A DNA stretch of 64,000 nucleotides from Brachionus manjavacas (taxonomy: Eukaryota > Rotifera > Eurotatoria > Ploima > Brachionidae). The position numbers and the translations under genes were made by a program. Positions 9,180 to 20,550 of the stretch are shown piece after piece; within the stretch, counting starts at the first letter, position 1; every line of letters starts with the position of its first letter. The stretch is taken from the NCBI GenBank assembly GCA_019054805.1, contig JAHQIY010000019.1:836001-900000 (forward strand), given 5' to 3'. The notes beneath the pieces were generated by a model, which did not search any database, was not told the DNA's origin, and worked only from the letters and a program-made list of their open reading frames with translations.

Positions 9180-12100
9180 TCAATTGGCAACAATTGTATC
9201 AACACCATTGTTTCGTGTTGTTTCTGTACTTTCTGTCCTATGATCACTTATTGACAATGATTGACCGACAGTTGTCTCAACTAAACTTGTATTATTAGTG
9301 GAAATAAAATCCAATTCTGTGGTTCCATTTATTCCATTTGACTGAGTGATGTTTCCTGTAAAATTGTCTGTGCTGGTAAAATTAAAATTTGTTGTAGAGT
9401 TTTCATTCAAAAAGAGTGTATAATTGAGCTGTTCCGTGTTGATTGTTTCAGTTGAGTTTAATAGAACTGTCTGGTTAGTAGTGGTCGAGTCAAATGAAGT
9501 ATTATTCGATTCTCCCAGAAATATTCTTCCGGATTCTGTGCCGTAAAATGCGGCTCCTTCCGAATCTAACACTGCCACTGTATTGTCCACTTGGTTATTC
9601 ATCTTCACTGTTTCATCTGATACATTGTACTTAAGCAACGAGTCATTGGAGCCTACTAACAGGTCATCATTCGGATAGGTGTTCAAAGATGAAATATTTT
9701 TATTTTCAAGCTCGCTCACTTTCACACTTTGATTTTCATTAATTGTCTGTCTGCCTTTCCTGAATCTGGAGGATGAAAGTATCCAAATTGTGATTGTTCC
9801 ACCTTGGGACACACTTACAATGTTGCCGTTGGACAATACAACCATGGAAAAAATGCTAGTTTCTGTTCTAGATTCGGACACCAATGTGTAGTCGCTTACT
9901 TTCCATACTTTAAAGCTGGTCGACGACAAAGTCACAAATTGAGTGGTGCCGATGGCAGTTGGAAGCCTAGCAAAGTCATTGTGGGCAGAGAATGATTTTT
10001 TGACATTCAAGTCGATGTCCAGCACAAACACAAAGCCATTTACATCGCCGACCAGAATGTCTCCATTGGAAAGCACCAATGAACCGGAGACCGGATCGCT
10101 CAATCCAGATGATTTGACTATTTCACCGCTTTCTAGTTTAATTACACTCAAGCAACCATCATTGCACATGGTAAACACAAATTCATTGTCCACAAAATGA
10201 ACCGAAAATACTGGCTTTTCAAATGCAGAGACAACATGCTCAATTTTTCCATTTATCTTATCGGATATCACCACAGCACCGTCTTTATCACCACTTAAAA
10301 TTCTCGTCTGGCTTACAGCTAAGCATGTAACTGATGTGTTGTGTGCCGCTATTGACCAAGTGGACTTTTGCGAGTCGTACTCATAGAATGTTTGAAGAGA
10401 CTGTAAAATATTTACTTGGCCATAAGTAGAGCCTATGATTACCTTAAAATCAAAGTCAAAAGTAAGTGAGAAGACATTTATGGCAAAAATGCTCATAATT
10501 CTTCTTCTAGCCAAGCTGTATTCATAGAGCCAAGATCTGGTGCCAATTAAAAATCTGTCCGAGTTCAGTTTTTTGCATGTAGTAACTTCTATGTCAATAT
10601 CAATGGTTCTAAAAGAGAACGACTCAAAGCTAGTCGACCAAATGCTGAAAAATCCAAACTCATTGACTGTGACCAGCTCGCCAGTGCTTATTTTGAACAA
10701 AGACAAAACATTTGTCTGCACAGTGAATTCTCTCTCTAGGCTGAAGCTTTCCGAGCTCCATACTTTGACCTGGGTGCCATGATAGGTGGCAAATGAATAG
10801 GAATCTAAAGAGTAAAGGCTTGCTGCTGAACTATGCGAGCTCAATGTTTTAACAATTGTTAAACTGCTATCTAGAATGTAAATGGAACCTGTTAGATCAG
10901 TGAACAAGAGAACATTTGTGGAAAAAATTAAGCATTTATAAAGCTCAAAGCCAAATGAGTAGCTTTTTTGGAATTCTTTTGTTTCGATGTTGTAGATTCT
11001 TGCGGCGCCATCTCTGGTCACTATCAACGCTTTGTCAAAGGCCAAAAATTCAGCGGAAATTATTCTAGTGTCAAATGAATAGGTGAATAGGGATGTTCCA
11101 CTTGATTTTTCATAGACGTAAAATTTTCCGTCAGAACAAGAGAAAATTTTGTATTTGCTCGACACAGACACAGTTGATACTGTGACATTTGTTACTGTCA
11201 ACGAGCTAGCTTCAACGCTGCTAAAGCTCTCAAATTCCAAAATAACAACTATAGATCCTGATTCAGTGCTGCATAAGACACCTGTACCATTTGCTTCTAT
11301 CACCACAATTCGACTGTTAGTTTCTAATGTAAAAGTGCTAATTACCAGCCCAGTCGATATGCTATAAACCAGCACATAGTTATTTATTGACACTGCAATC
11401 AGCCCTGTGCTAAGTTGAGTGATGCCACTGATAGACTCCCATGATTTTATCTCCCTAATAAAAACACCACTAGTACTTACCACAACAATGCTATATTCAC
11501 TTGAATAGACAATTGATTCGCTAAAATCGCTGGTCGCTTTTGCCACAACCATATAGCTAATTGTTCCAGCAATGTTAATCACGCGAACAGTTTCGTAAGT
11601 GTCATTATTTGTGATAACAATTGAATTTCTAGTGCTGTAAACCAAATCACCAGATGAAAGTAAACTCATGGATGTTACTTCTTCACAAACTAGAATTTGT
11701 TTTACAATCGTGCCAGACTTGTCCAGAACTAGAATTGTTTTGCTCTCTGTTACAACAATGATTTTTTGGTCAGAGGTAACTAATAGAGAGGTTAGGGATC
11801 CGTAAGAGACTAGTGAAACAGTCCTCAATTCTTGACCGGTTTCTATGCTATAATAAGTTAATTTTCTGTCTGCTGAAACAGTGACCAAAGTGGTGGAGTT
11901 AAGAAATTTTATTGATGTGACATTTTGCGCTATTATTTCCTGTTCAACTAGATTTGTTTCTGTGTTTCTTATCACAATTTTACTTTTAGAAGCACTGGCT
12001 ATTTTTTTGTCCATAATGGTAAGGGAAGTTACTGATTGAGTGTGGTCTGCAAAAACTTGACTTGAGGTTGAAGTCGAAGTGACACTTCCACCACTAGTGC

Positions 12101-12287
12101 CACCGTCAGAACCCCCTCCACTCTCATTAGAGGTTGAACTAGACGAACTTCCATAAACTGGTAAAAGGGCCAAAGCAACCACAGTGCCCACTACTGCTGT
12201 AGCTATTATTACTGTGGAAACTGTAGCAATAGAGATGGCGATAGTTGTTCCAGCACCGCCACCATCACCTCCGAAAAGTCGCATCAT
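9180..12287 (-). CDS. Membrane-anchored beta-propeller (WD40/quinoprotein-like) protein
   Basis: A single uninterrupted frame of 1035 codons starting at ATG ATG (12287). Residues 1-13 are short and glycine-rich with one Arg. Residues about 15-43 form one long hydrophobic segment (ISIATVSTVIIATAVVGTVV...), followed by a Ser/Gly/Thr-rich linker to about residue 75. Then roughly 700 residues of repeating four-stranded blades follow, with endings such as LTYYSIETGQELRT, FFSIWS, VFVLDIDLN and FKVWKVSDYTL, as in WD40-like propellers but with degenerate WD dipeptides. The last ~150 residues are Asn/Ser/Thr-rich with many N-x-S/T sequons (NNTS, NSTE, NYTL, NFTG). An N-terminal signal-anchor with a glycosylation-type tail implies the propeller lies outside the cell or in the secretory lumen, which is inferred. 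Ligand and function are unknown. It is intronless in a genome that splices, so a retrocopy origin is possible. Confidence 0.8.
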   Translation of the reverse strand: MMRLFGGDGGGAGTTIAISIATVSTVIIATAVVGTVVALALLPVYGSSSSSTSNESGGGSDGGTSGGSVTSTSTSSQVFADHTQSVTSLTIMDKKIASASKSKIVIRNTETNLVEQEIIAQNVTSIKFLNSTTLVTVSADRKLTYYSIETGQELRTVSLVSYGSLTSLLVTSDQKIIVVTESKTILVLDKSGTIVKQILVCEEVTSMSLLSSGDLVYSTRNSIVITNNDTYETVRVINIAGTISYMVVAKATSDFSESIVYSSEYSIVVVSTSGVFIREIKSWESISGITQLSTGLIAVSINNYVLVYSISTGLVISTFTLETNSRIVVIEANGTGVLCSTESGSIVVILEFESFSSVEASSLTVTNVTVSTVSVSSKYKIFSCSDGKFYVYEKSSGTSLFTYSFDTRIISAEFLAFDKALIVTRDGAARIYNIETKEFQKSYSFGFELYKCLIFSTNVLLFTDLTGSIYILDSSLTIVKTLSSHSSAASLYSLDSYSFATYHGTQVKVWSSESFSLEREFTVQTNVLSLFKISTGELVTVNEFGFFSIWSTSFESFSFRTIDIDIEVTTCKKLNSDRFLIGTRSWLYEYSLARRRIMSIFAINVFSLTFDFDFKVIIGSTYGQVNILQSLQTFYEYDSQKSTWSIAAHNTSVTCLAVSQTRILSGDKDGAVVISDKINGKIEHVVSAFEKPVFSVHFVDNEFVFTMCNDGCLSVIKLESGEIVKSSGLSDPVSGSLVLSNGDILVGDVNGFVFVLDIDLNVKKSFSAHNDFARLPTAIGTTQFVTLSSTSFKVWKVSDYTLVSESRTETSIFSMVVLSNGNIVSVSQGGTITIWILSSSRFRKGRQTINENQSVKVSELENKNISSLNTYPNDDLLVGSNDSLLKYNVSDETVKMNNQVDNTVAVLDSEGAAFYGTESGRIFLGESNNTSFDSTTTNQTVLLNSTETINTEQLNYTLFLNENSTTNFNFTSTDNFTGNITQSNGINGTTELDFISTNNTSLVETTVGQSLSISDHRTESTETTRNNGVDTIVAN

Positions 12288-13291
12288 TTTTTTTCAAATT
12301 ATTTAATAACAAAGCTTTGTTGACTTGATCTTTTATATTATTCTTCAATAATTTCGTGACTTGTTTATACAATTTGTTTCATTTTTATGTTTAATTTTTG
12401 GCAAGCAGAATAGTTTGAACATTCCAATTAATTCAATTTATTGGTATGCAAGAAATAAACATTTTGGTTTTTATATGAAAAAGTCACTGTTGCTCAAAAA
12501 GGAATTTTGTTTGTTTGAAGAAATAGAATTTTTACTTTTTTTCTATAATCAATAAACTCAATAGCCAAATCGATCAAACATTTTAAGTTTTAGTTTTTTT
12601 ATTTCTTAATTAAAATTAATTTTGAATTTAGACTCCAGAACAATACTATAGTACTCTTTTTAGTGTTAAATTTTTTATTAAACAAAGTTTTTTAAATAAA
12701 AAAAATTGAAAAAAAATGAAGCAATTTTGGATAGTTTAACTAAAAATTTTAATTTTTACTTTACTTTGTTAACTTGGTAAGCTGAATATTACTTAATAGT
12801 TACCTTCGATTTTTTTTGTTAATAAAATTTAAAAAAAATTTTGTTCAATTGAAAAAAAATAAGAGTTTAACAAATTGATTCTGGAAAGAATTAAATCCTG
12901 GTTTTATTTTATTTTATTTATTAAAGTTAAAATTTGTCTAGTAATTTATTTTTTTAACAAATTTTCAAGCGAACAAAACTTGTAATTCCACTATGACTTT
13001 TTTTGCTCGAATTAAATAATTGAAAATAACTGGTTTTTTTATTTAATTTTACTCATTTTTATAATGTATTTTAAACTTTGAATTGAAAAAAAACTAAATT
13101 TTGGGAGGGTAAGCAATTTTTTCCTTTTTGATGGCTTTGGGACATTGGTAGTAAGTTTAGATTTATTTAAGAAATAGAATTTTTGCGAGAAAATTATCGG
13201 GTGAAGAAGAAAAAAACATAAATAAAGAGAGAAAACATAAAATTAATAATTAATTAAAATGAGGCAAAAGTTAGACTTGGTCTTCAAATTA
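12288..13291. other. AT-rich intergenic region
   Basis: Upstream flank of the minus-strand propeller gene. Promoter elements must lie here, but I cannot identify any with confidence. No gene or clear repeat is seen. Confidence 0.4.
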
Positions 13292-13293
13292 TA

Positions 13294-13453
13294 CCATATT
13301 CCCTCGTTCAATTATGTTGCACCATAAGCTAAACTACCAGCTTTTGGACAATGCACCAAAATACATCTCACCAATGCTAAAAAATTCTTAAATTGATGAT
13401 TTAATTTGCATGTCTTAGCTTGTAGTGCAACATAATCGAACGAGGCAATATGG
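13294..13453. mobile_element. 160-bp palindromic MITE with TA duplication
   Basis: The left arm CCATATTCCCTCGTTCAATT and then ATGTTGCAC is mirrored on the right by GTGCAACATAATCGAACG then AGGCAATATGG. TA flanks each side (13292-13293, 13454-13455). The matched arms and TA duplication fit a Tc1/mariner-type miniature element. No coding capacity. Confidence 0.75.
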
Positions 13454-13455
13454 TA

Positions 13456-14579
13456 ACTAACTCTTAAATATTTATAATCAAAAAACTTCCTATAAAAATT
13501 AAAAAACAAAAGTCGGTTCAAAAGTTTAGAAATTCGGATTATCAAAAGATTAAACAATTACATTATATTATATTATTTTTTTTCTTTGAAATAAAATTAT
13601 AATTTTACTAAATGTTTTTTTTTCCTTATTTTTGTTTTTTATCGTTCTACCTCGTTCAAAATGGATGAGTTCAAATGGGTTCTAAATAATGAAATTTTCG
13701 AAAAAAATTAAAAAAAATTAAAATTGTATTCACTAAAACTCAAAATAAATGTTTCAAAAAAATTTTTTCAATAGCTTTTAAATATTTTTATAACTAGATT
13801 TGGATCTTTTTTGAAAATTTTTATAAAATATCTAGTTAATTTTAGTTTAGTTTAGTTAATTTTAGTTTTTAGTTTTAGTTTATTTTAGTTTTTTAGTTCT
13901 TCTTTTAGACACATCACTGGATGATCTTTTTTTTTCATTTGGAAAAAAATCAACAAATTATGGGAGAAAATGTCTGGCTTATTAAATAATAATTAGTTGT
14001 AACTGTGTAATACATGTTTTTTTAATTATTTGTCCAGATGTCTAATTAAAACGAACTATTTTCAGATTTTGTTCGATTTGAGAAACACATTTTTGAATTA
14101 GAAAGGACTGAGGACTTTGAATTTTGCTTCGAATGCTGCATAGCAATACGAGTCGACTGTATCACCTAGATCCAGCTTCTTCAAATAATATATAAAGTAA
14201 TTTTATATATTTTAATAGAATATTAGTAAAAATCATAAAATGTTATTGTATTACTCTATTATAAATTCAATTTCTGAATATAGTTTTTAAATAAAATTTT
14301 TTTGATGCGCTGGATCAAATATAAAATTAAAAAAAATTATTATTATTTTTTACAAAAATCTCAAGATCATGCTGTGAAAGTAAAGAGTGTTTTAAAGATT
14401 GGCGGGATGCTGTTTGTTGAGTGCACCAGAGCTGTTTTGGTTTATGAAGCTGCAATATCGAACAAGGGAATACGACTAAAATTTTAACTACATAAAAAAA
14501 AATTCTTAAAATTTCAATACTTGTATAATATTCAAAAATAAATTTTTTTCATTGATTAATAAAAGAGAGACATTTTTCC
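13456..14579. other. AT-rich gene-free stretch
   Basis: Runs of A and T and TTTAGTTTTAG repeats around 13840-13900. The short open frame at 14302-14487 has no recognisable motif. Nothing supportable. Confidence 0.5.
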
Positions 14580-14890
14580 AGTCTTGTTTTTAAGTCACAA
14601 GTCTTAAGTCAAGTCAATGACTTAAAATTTTTTTGTAGTGAAGTTTAGTCAAGTCAACTAATTTTCTGATTTTTAAACTAAAAAATAAATATGATTTTTT
14701 ATTTTAATCCAAAAAAAGTTTAGTTTCAGAAAATTAGTTGACTTGACTAAACTTCACTAAAAAAATGAAAAAAATTTAAGTCATGACTTTGACTTCAAAA
14801 AACGGCAAAAAATTCAAATGGCTGGACTTTAAATTTTAATTACAGCCTTTTTTTAATGACTTGGGCTTTCATTTGGGAAACAACTCTGGG
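14580..14890. mobile_element. Degraded hAT-type palindromic MITE (AAGTC family), copy 1
   Basis: The left arm CAGTCTTGTTTTTAAGTCAC is followed by TAGTGAAGTTTAGTCAAGTC. The inverse of the inner part (GACTTGACTAAACTTCACTA) lies at about 14740-14760, and CAACTCTG closes the right end at about 14888. It is the same family as 22582-22830. The right half is partly rearranged and I cannot see a clean 8-bp duplication here. Confidence 0.65.
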
Positions 14891-15710
14891 TCATTATCTT
14901 GATGCAATATAATATAATATCCATATTTTTCTGAGACAAGTGGAATCAAAAATTCAACTAGTATTTTTCTGTAAAGATGTGAATTAAAATCAAACTTAAA
15001 AAGCTTAGTCATTAAAGAATCTTTTCAACTTAAAATTAAAAAAATTTTTTTTAAAGGTTTTAAAAATTATATGCGAATAAATAATATCGAAAAATAATAT
15101 TCCATATCCCAATTATATTTATAAGGAAATTAATTTGTTACTCGAAATAATTGATAACATTATGATCACGCAGAAATATTTAGATCACTTTTAAGCTTTT
15201 TTTAATTTAATTTTTTTATATTGTTATACGCGCCGAGTGTGTGATAGATAAGCTTTGTATTCAGTTAAAAACTTTATTTAATGATAAGTTTAGAAATTAC
15301 AGCTAAGCTCTCTAGAATATTGGAAACAAGATATATTGATAGTCTAACCATACCACAATTCAATATTCTGTTCATTGCCCTTAAATAAATCAACAAAGTT
15401 AACTTTTCTGATGATTCTAAAGAGAAAATACCATTGAAGATAACTCATTTGACATTTTTTTCATTTTTTTTGCACAAAATAAATATTTCATAAAATAAAT
15501 TTTTCTTTTTCACTAAATTCAAATAATAAAAATTGAACTTAATTTTTTAAGGAATGCAAAATTCAAATGGGAAATTTTTTATTTATTTAAATTTATTTAA
15601 ATTCTAAAATAACCAGTTGACAAAGTAATTAAAAAAATTCAAAATTAAAATTCAATCCATATTAATCTTTTAATATACTCAAATAATCCTGAGTTTGGTG
15701 GTTGTAATCA
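14891..15710. other. AT-rich gene-free stretch
   Basis: No coding, RNA or repeat signal that I can support. Confidence 0.5.
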
Positions 15711-15718
15711 GACTTGGG

Positions 15719-15931
15719 CAAAAGTCATTAAGTCAAATTTAAAAAAAAAAGTCACCAAAATTTAAAAATTTAGAGAAAAAATAATTTGTTTTTTCGAGAG
15801 ATGTAGCTTTTTTTTTAATTAAATGTTGATGTCGAACACTTAATTTAAATTTTTTCTTTTTTTGATATTTAAAAACCAAATTAAAAAAAAAAAATTAAAG
15901 TGACTTTTTTTTTGACTTTTGTCCAAGTCTG
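15719..15931. mobile_element. hAT-type MITE with 8-bp target-site duplication
   Basis: The element begins CAGACTTGGGCAAAAGTCA and ends with the near-inverse TGACTTTTGTCCAAGTCTG. It is flanked by identical 8-bp repeats GTTGTAAT (15711-15718 and 15932-15939). CAG...CTG ends with an 8-bp duplication are diagnostic of hAT transposition. It is 213 bp with no coding capacity. The intact duplication suggests a fairly recent insertion. Confidence 0.85.
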
Positions 15932-15939
15932 GTTGTAAT

Positions 15940-17116
15940 TTAAAAAAAAAATTTAAAAGTGTAAATTGGTTTTCTTCAGAAGTAATTGTAAATTAAACAG
16001 CTATTTTTTTTTATTTTGATTTATTTGATTTAAAAAGATTGAAGAATATAACAATTCACGGGAATTTTGGATCAATTCTTTTTACAGAATTGATTGATTT
16101 AATAAACATATAATTTTGGATGGAAAAAAATTTAAATTACCATTAAATAAAAAGATATTAAATAAAAAAAATCTTTTGAAAATTAGAAAAAAAAAGTTAC
16201 AACAAAATAAAAATTTAAAAATTCTTTCTCTTCACTTATCGATCCTGTTGTCTTATTTGTCTTTATTTAAATTTTAGAAATTAACAAACAAAACATTTTG
16301 CTCAAGTAATAACTTGATCGGAAAATTCACCCTTTAGAGATTAAATTTTTTACAAATTTTGTGTTCGCTTAATAGGAGCCATTTTTCACGGTCAAAAACA
16401 TTACCAAAAAAGTAAAATTTTGTGATCTTCGATTAAATGGATTTTTTTATTTTTGAAAAAATAAATATCATTTCGAGACATTAAGAATTTGTACTTTAAA
16501 TTGGAATATTTGTACAAAAAAATTCACAAAGCCCAATTTTTGATCAATTGAGTAAAACGAATTGTTTAAAATATTGAAAAAAAATTAAAATTAGAGATTC
16601 ATTAGAATATAAATTCATTAATGCTTATTAATAAAATTTAAGATTTGTAAGTGATCTTGTGCTATGAAAGTCATCAATTTAATTAGGAAAAAATACCTAG
16701 ACAAATAATACTTCTTGGCCTAATGACGAAAAAGAAAAAAAGAGAAAAATTTAAATAAGCAAAAAATCACCAAAATTAGCCACATTAATGTCACATGAGA
16801 CAATCGAGTTTTATCAGCAACCCTAGATAGCGGAATTCAAAAAATCGAATTATTGTCAAAGCCATCTGGATCACATATATTTAAATCAATTTTTTTCAGA
16901 TAACTAAGCTTCACATTTAAAATCACAAAATTCTTTTTTCCACAGGCCCACTCTGCTCGTGGCTCCAACAATTTGTCTGTCATTTAAAACTAATTTTGCA
17001 GCTAAAGGTTACATCCCCAGCTTAATTATTTCCAATAAGATCAGATTAAATTCTATGCCATAAAATCGAAAAAAAGAAAGAAGCCATCATTCATTTGAAA
17101 ATTGTGACAGTAAATC
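15940..17116. other. AT-rich region upstream of the GPCR gene
   Basis: Mostly featureless. Near the gene, TTTTTTCCACAG (about 16935-16946) and AATTTTGCAG (about 16990-17000) look like splice acceptors, so a spliced 5' untranslated exon is possible. In-frame TAA at 17111 excludes coding sequence contiguous with the GPCR start. Confidence 0.35.
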
Positions 17117-18391
17117 ATGTCAAATGTAGCAATCAATTTGCCCTATTACTTGAGAGTGTTCGTCCTGCCATGTATAATCATCTTTGGTTTAATGCTCAAC
17201 GTTGTGTCTTATTTTGTGACCAGAAAGATCCGCAATTTGTCCATAACCAGCCACTACATGGGCTCGCTTGGTCTCATCGACTCTGGCGTTCTTCTGGTCG
17301 GCGGCGTCAACATGTGGGTTCACACCATAAACCCCAACTATTCACTCACTCTCTTGTCCATACTCAACTGCAAATTTGTGCCCTTTTTCTTCTACACATT
17401 CGCCGACTGGTCGGTGTTTGTCATCGTGATAATGACTGCCGAGCGTTTGTACGCAGTGTGGAAGCCTCTTAAAGCGGTCAAAATTGACCGCACTCTCCAG
17501 TTCAAGGTCACTATAATTGCCTCAGCCTGTCTCAGCTGTTTCATCAACAGCCACTTCCTGTTCACCCACTCGGTCATCAAGGCTAGAAGAGAGAGCCTGT
17601 CCGAAAATGAAAGAGAAGAGTACGAGCCCATTTGTATAGACACGTTTTGGCACGAGTTCTACCAAAGCTACTGGATCTACATAGACGCAATGATCTACTC
17701 GTTTGTGCCCTTTTGCCTGCTGAGTTTGTTCAACATACTGATTGTGAAGTATTTGTTCAAGGCGGCCGACGAAAGCTTTCAGCTGCTGGAGGAGAATTTT
17801 TTCAGAAGAAAAAAGCCATGCAGCAATGTGATAGTGCCGCCGAACTCGCTGCAGCACTCGAGCCGCGCAGTCCGCTTCGGCAGCCTCAGAGAGTCGGTGG
17901 AAATTGTTCTGTCAAATGGAAAGAAGAAGAAGCGCATCACTGCCAGAATAAACTTTCTGCATCCGAACCGCAAGCTGAACAGACGCATTGCGTTCATGCT
18001 ACTCACGCTGAACATTTCTTTTCTAGTGTTCTCAATGCCCATGGTGGTCATGCAGATTATTTATTTTACAGTGCCGCAGTTTTTGGACAGCGGCTTTGAG
18101 CCCAGGCTGGACGAAAACGTGACCACGCCATTTGTGATCATTTCAGAAGTGCCCGTCAACGAGAACACTATCGCCAAATTTGATCTCATCAAGGCCATTG
18201 CTGAACTCCTCCAGTACTTGAACCACAGCACCAATTTTTTTTTGTATTCAATCAGCGGCAAAACGTTCCGCAACGAAACAAGAAAATTTTTCTGCAATTT
18301 TTTTAGTTGCTTTGGCTGTTTGAAAAAAAGAAAGAAGAAGTTTCAAAAATCGTCTAAGTGTTCATTAAGATACTCGTTCAAGTCTTTTTAG
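17117..18391 (+). CDS. Class A (rhodopsin-like) G-protein-coupled receptor, peptide-receptor type
   Basis: Intronless frame of 424 codons. The start ATG is fixed by an in-frame TAA six bases upstream. Seven membrane segments are visible: about 11-35 (with the N1.50-type Asn, GLMLN), 44-68, 85-107, 129-150, 187-213, 290-316 and 357-379. Cys85 at the start of TM3 and Cys173 in loop 2 can form the conserved disulfide. The DRY box is AER (108-110) in TAERLYAVWKP, the TM6 CWxP motif is FSMP, and TM7 reads NHSTNFFLYS in place of NPxxY. These variants occur in FMRFamide/neuropeptide-type receptors of invertebrates. Loop 3 is long and basic (about 214-289). The tail has a Cys cluster (393-401) suited to palmitoylation. 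The ligand is unknown. Confidence 0.9.
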   Translation: MSNVAINLPYYLRVFVLPCIIIFGLMLNVVSYFVTRKIRNLSITSHYMGSLGLIDSGVLLVGGVNMWVHTINPNYSLTLLSILNCKFVPFFFYTFADWSVFVIVIMTAERLYAVWKPLKAVKIDRTLQFKVTIIASACLSCFINSHFLFTHSVIKARRESLSENEREEYEPICIDTFWHEFYQSYWIYIDAMIYSFVPFCLLSLFNILIVKYLFKAADESFQLLEENFFRRKKPCSNVIVPPNSLQHSSRAVRFGSLRESVEIVLSNGKKKKRITARINFLHPNRKLNRRIAFMLLTLNISFLVFSMPMVVMQIIYFTVPQFLDSGFEPRLDENVTTPFVIISEVPVNENTIAKFDLIKAIAELLQYLNHSTNFFLYSISGKTFRNETRKFFCNFFSCFGCLKKRKKKFQKSSKCSLRYSFKSF

Positions 18392-18947
18392 AGAGTTTGA
18401 TTAAATAAAAATTTTTAATTTAAAATTTTTTTTTTCAATTTTCTGTTAATGTCATTTTAAATGCAAAAAAATCAAATTCAAAAATTAAGTTAATTAATTA
18501 ATAATTATTATTAAAAATTAATAATTTATTTTTATATTTTAATTTCTTAAGCATAATTGTAAATTTAAAAAGAAAGGGAAAACAAATAGTACAAAACTTC
18601 CTTCTTCTATTTTATTTTATTGTATTTTTTACATTGCTGAATCTGGTGTAATTTCACGAATAAATAATAATTATAATAATTAATTAATAATACTAAATTA
18701 TCAACGTATTAATTTATTTGTTTATCTGTGTATTCAGATCAAAAGAGAAAATTAGTAAAGTAAGGCCCGAGTATTGGCAGAATTGGTTGCACTGTTAATG
18801 ACGGAAATTAATATCTATTCAATTTGTCTTATCTCTCTACTTGTAACTCAGATAGAAATGTCATGGTAGAGAGAGACAGCGGTTTCACTTTTGAATGAGA
18901 TTTTAAGTATTTTTAATAAAATTTTTTGTATTTTTGACTTTATTTAT
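18392..18947. other. AT-rich intergenic region
   Basis: 3' flank of the GPCR gene; AATAAA occurs soon after the stop (about 18401-18410) and is a plausible polyadenylation signal. No other feature. Confidence 0.4.
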
Positions 18948-19340
18948 TCATAAAATAAAATAAAATAAAAAAAAATAATTACAAAAATAAATTCCTTCGC
19001 TAGAAAGACACAGTTCCCATCTTTCTGGCAGCATTTTGACCCCTGGCTCGTAGAAGCCTCGTGGTTTTGAGGTAGAATATTGACTAATGCCTTTTTTGAT
19101 TTGCTTCAAGTCTGAGTAACTTTTTTCACTGAGGAAGTGCTTTGCTATCGAATTACTTATCCACTTATCATCTCCAGTTAGTAAAAAATTATTTTTTTCT
19201 GCCCAGAAAAAAGAGAAACACAAATAGTCAAAAGTTGGAAAATATTGATTTCTGTGCTGTATCAATTTACCGGCCATCTGTTTTACACTGTGACGTTGGT
19301 TTAGCTGTGAATTGATGTTCACGTAAAAGACCAAGAGCAA
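18948..19340 (-). pseudogene. Tc1/mariner transposase C-terminal relic
   Basis: A 130-codon minus-strand frame whose C-terminal half matches the end of mariner-type transposases: YFPTFDYLCFSFFWAEKNNF corresponds to the SPDLAPSDYHLF region but with the final catalytic Asp motif degraded, and FYEPGVKMLPERWELC then EGIYF matches the usual terminal block. The N-terminal DNA-binding and first catalytic residues are absent. No flanking inverted repeats were identified. An inactive fragment. Confidence 0.7.
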
Positions 19341-20550
19341 GAGTTGCTCTTGTAATTTTTCACTATTGGAAATTAAATAATTTTTTAAATACTTAAATTA
19401 AAATTTGTAATTTGAATTTTTTATTATACATTTAAGGTGTATTTAATTTTTGAAGTAAAGCTTTTTAGTTTTGTAGAAATAAAAGATAATAGAAAACTGC
19501 CATGTTCAAAGAAAGTAATAGAGACTAGTTTGAAAAAAATCAAAATTAAAAAATAAAAATAAACATAAAATAATTTTATGTTCATTTATTTAAATATTTG
19601 ACAGTTCAGGGGAAAAGAAGGATTTGTAAGATACCAATTAAACAATGGAGTCTGGTATATTTAAGGTTTTGGTCCCATGTTATTAGAAATTCTCGCAATA
19701 TGTGCCAAAAAATTACAAGATATAAATTTATTAGCTAAAAAATTAATACTCGCTAAAGCCAGCATAGTGAGACCCATGCTCTACAAGATAAAACCTGTAT
19801 TAACCTATTAGTATTAATTGTTTTATTTCCAATATTTTTCCTTGTATTTAATAAATAATAAAATAAAAATTATTCTTGAACAAAATTTTTCAATTTTTAG
19901 TTCTAATGTCCAGACCTTAAGATCATTTTCATTCTTCAAAAAATTTGAATTCAAAACAATTGGTAAAACAATTTGTTGGAATAAAAAAGAAAATTATTTT
20001 GGGTTATTTTTATTTGTTTTAAAATTAAAATTAATACTTAAAATAAAAATAAAAACAATCATGTGATATTGAAAAATATGAACTATCAAAACTTATCGAA
20101 CTTATTTTTTTTAATTTTTAAAAATTTTCCCAACATCTTAGAGTTGTTTCATGAAATTAATAAATTTAAAGAAATAGATTGAAGCATTTTTCAATTTTTA
20201 ACTCTGTGGCTGAAATTGAGGCCTTGTTTTGGAAAAATAAAGAGTCGCTTAAAAATCCAAAGTTAAAGTCAAAGCGCAGACTTGAACAATGCTTAAGACT
20301 AGTGACTTTTAAACAACCGTGAAATAATAAAAAATCTTCTTTTGGCCTTGTGATCTTTATTATGAAATTTATTTTTAAATAAATTAAAAATCAAAATCAA
20401 AATCAATTTATTTTTACTCAGAATACTTTAATTTAAATAAAGCTCCGAATTTCCATATTCGTTATTATAGCATGTTTTTGGCAAAAATATTAAATCAATA
20501 AATATCTTCCAGTTCTTTATTAATCGAAAAAAATAAGTAGATTAAACTAA
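19341..20550. other. AT-rich gene-free stretch
   Basis: Nothing supportable. Open frames here are low-complexity Phe/Leu/Lys/Ile-rich translations of AT-rich DNA. Confidence 0.5.

Noticed and set aside
14302..14487. 61-codon frame with a non-low-complexity second half
   Set aside because: No recognisable domain, no splice context, and short enough to be chance.
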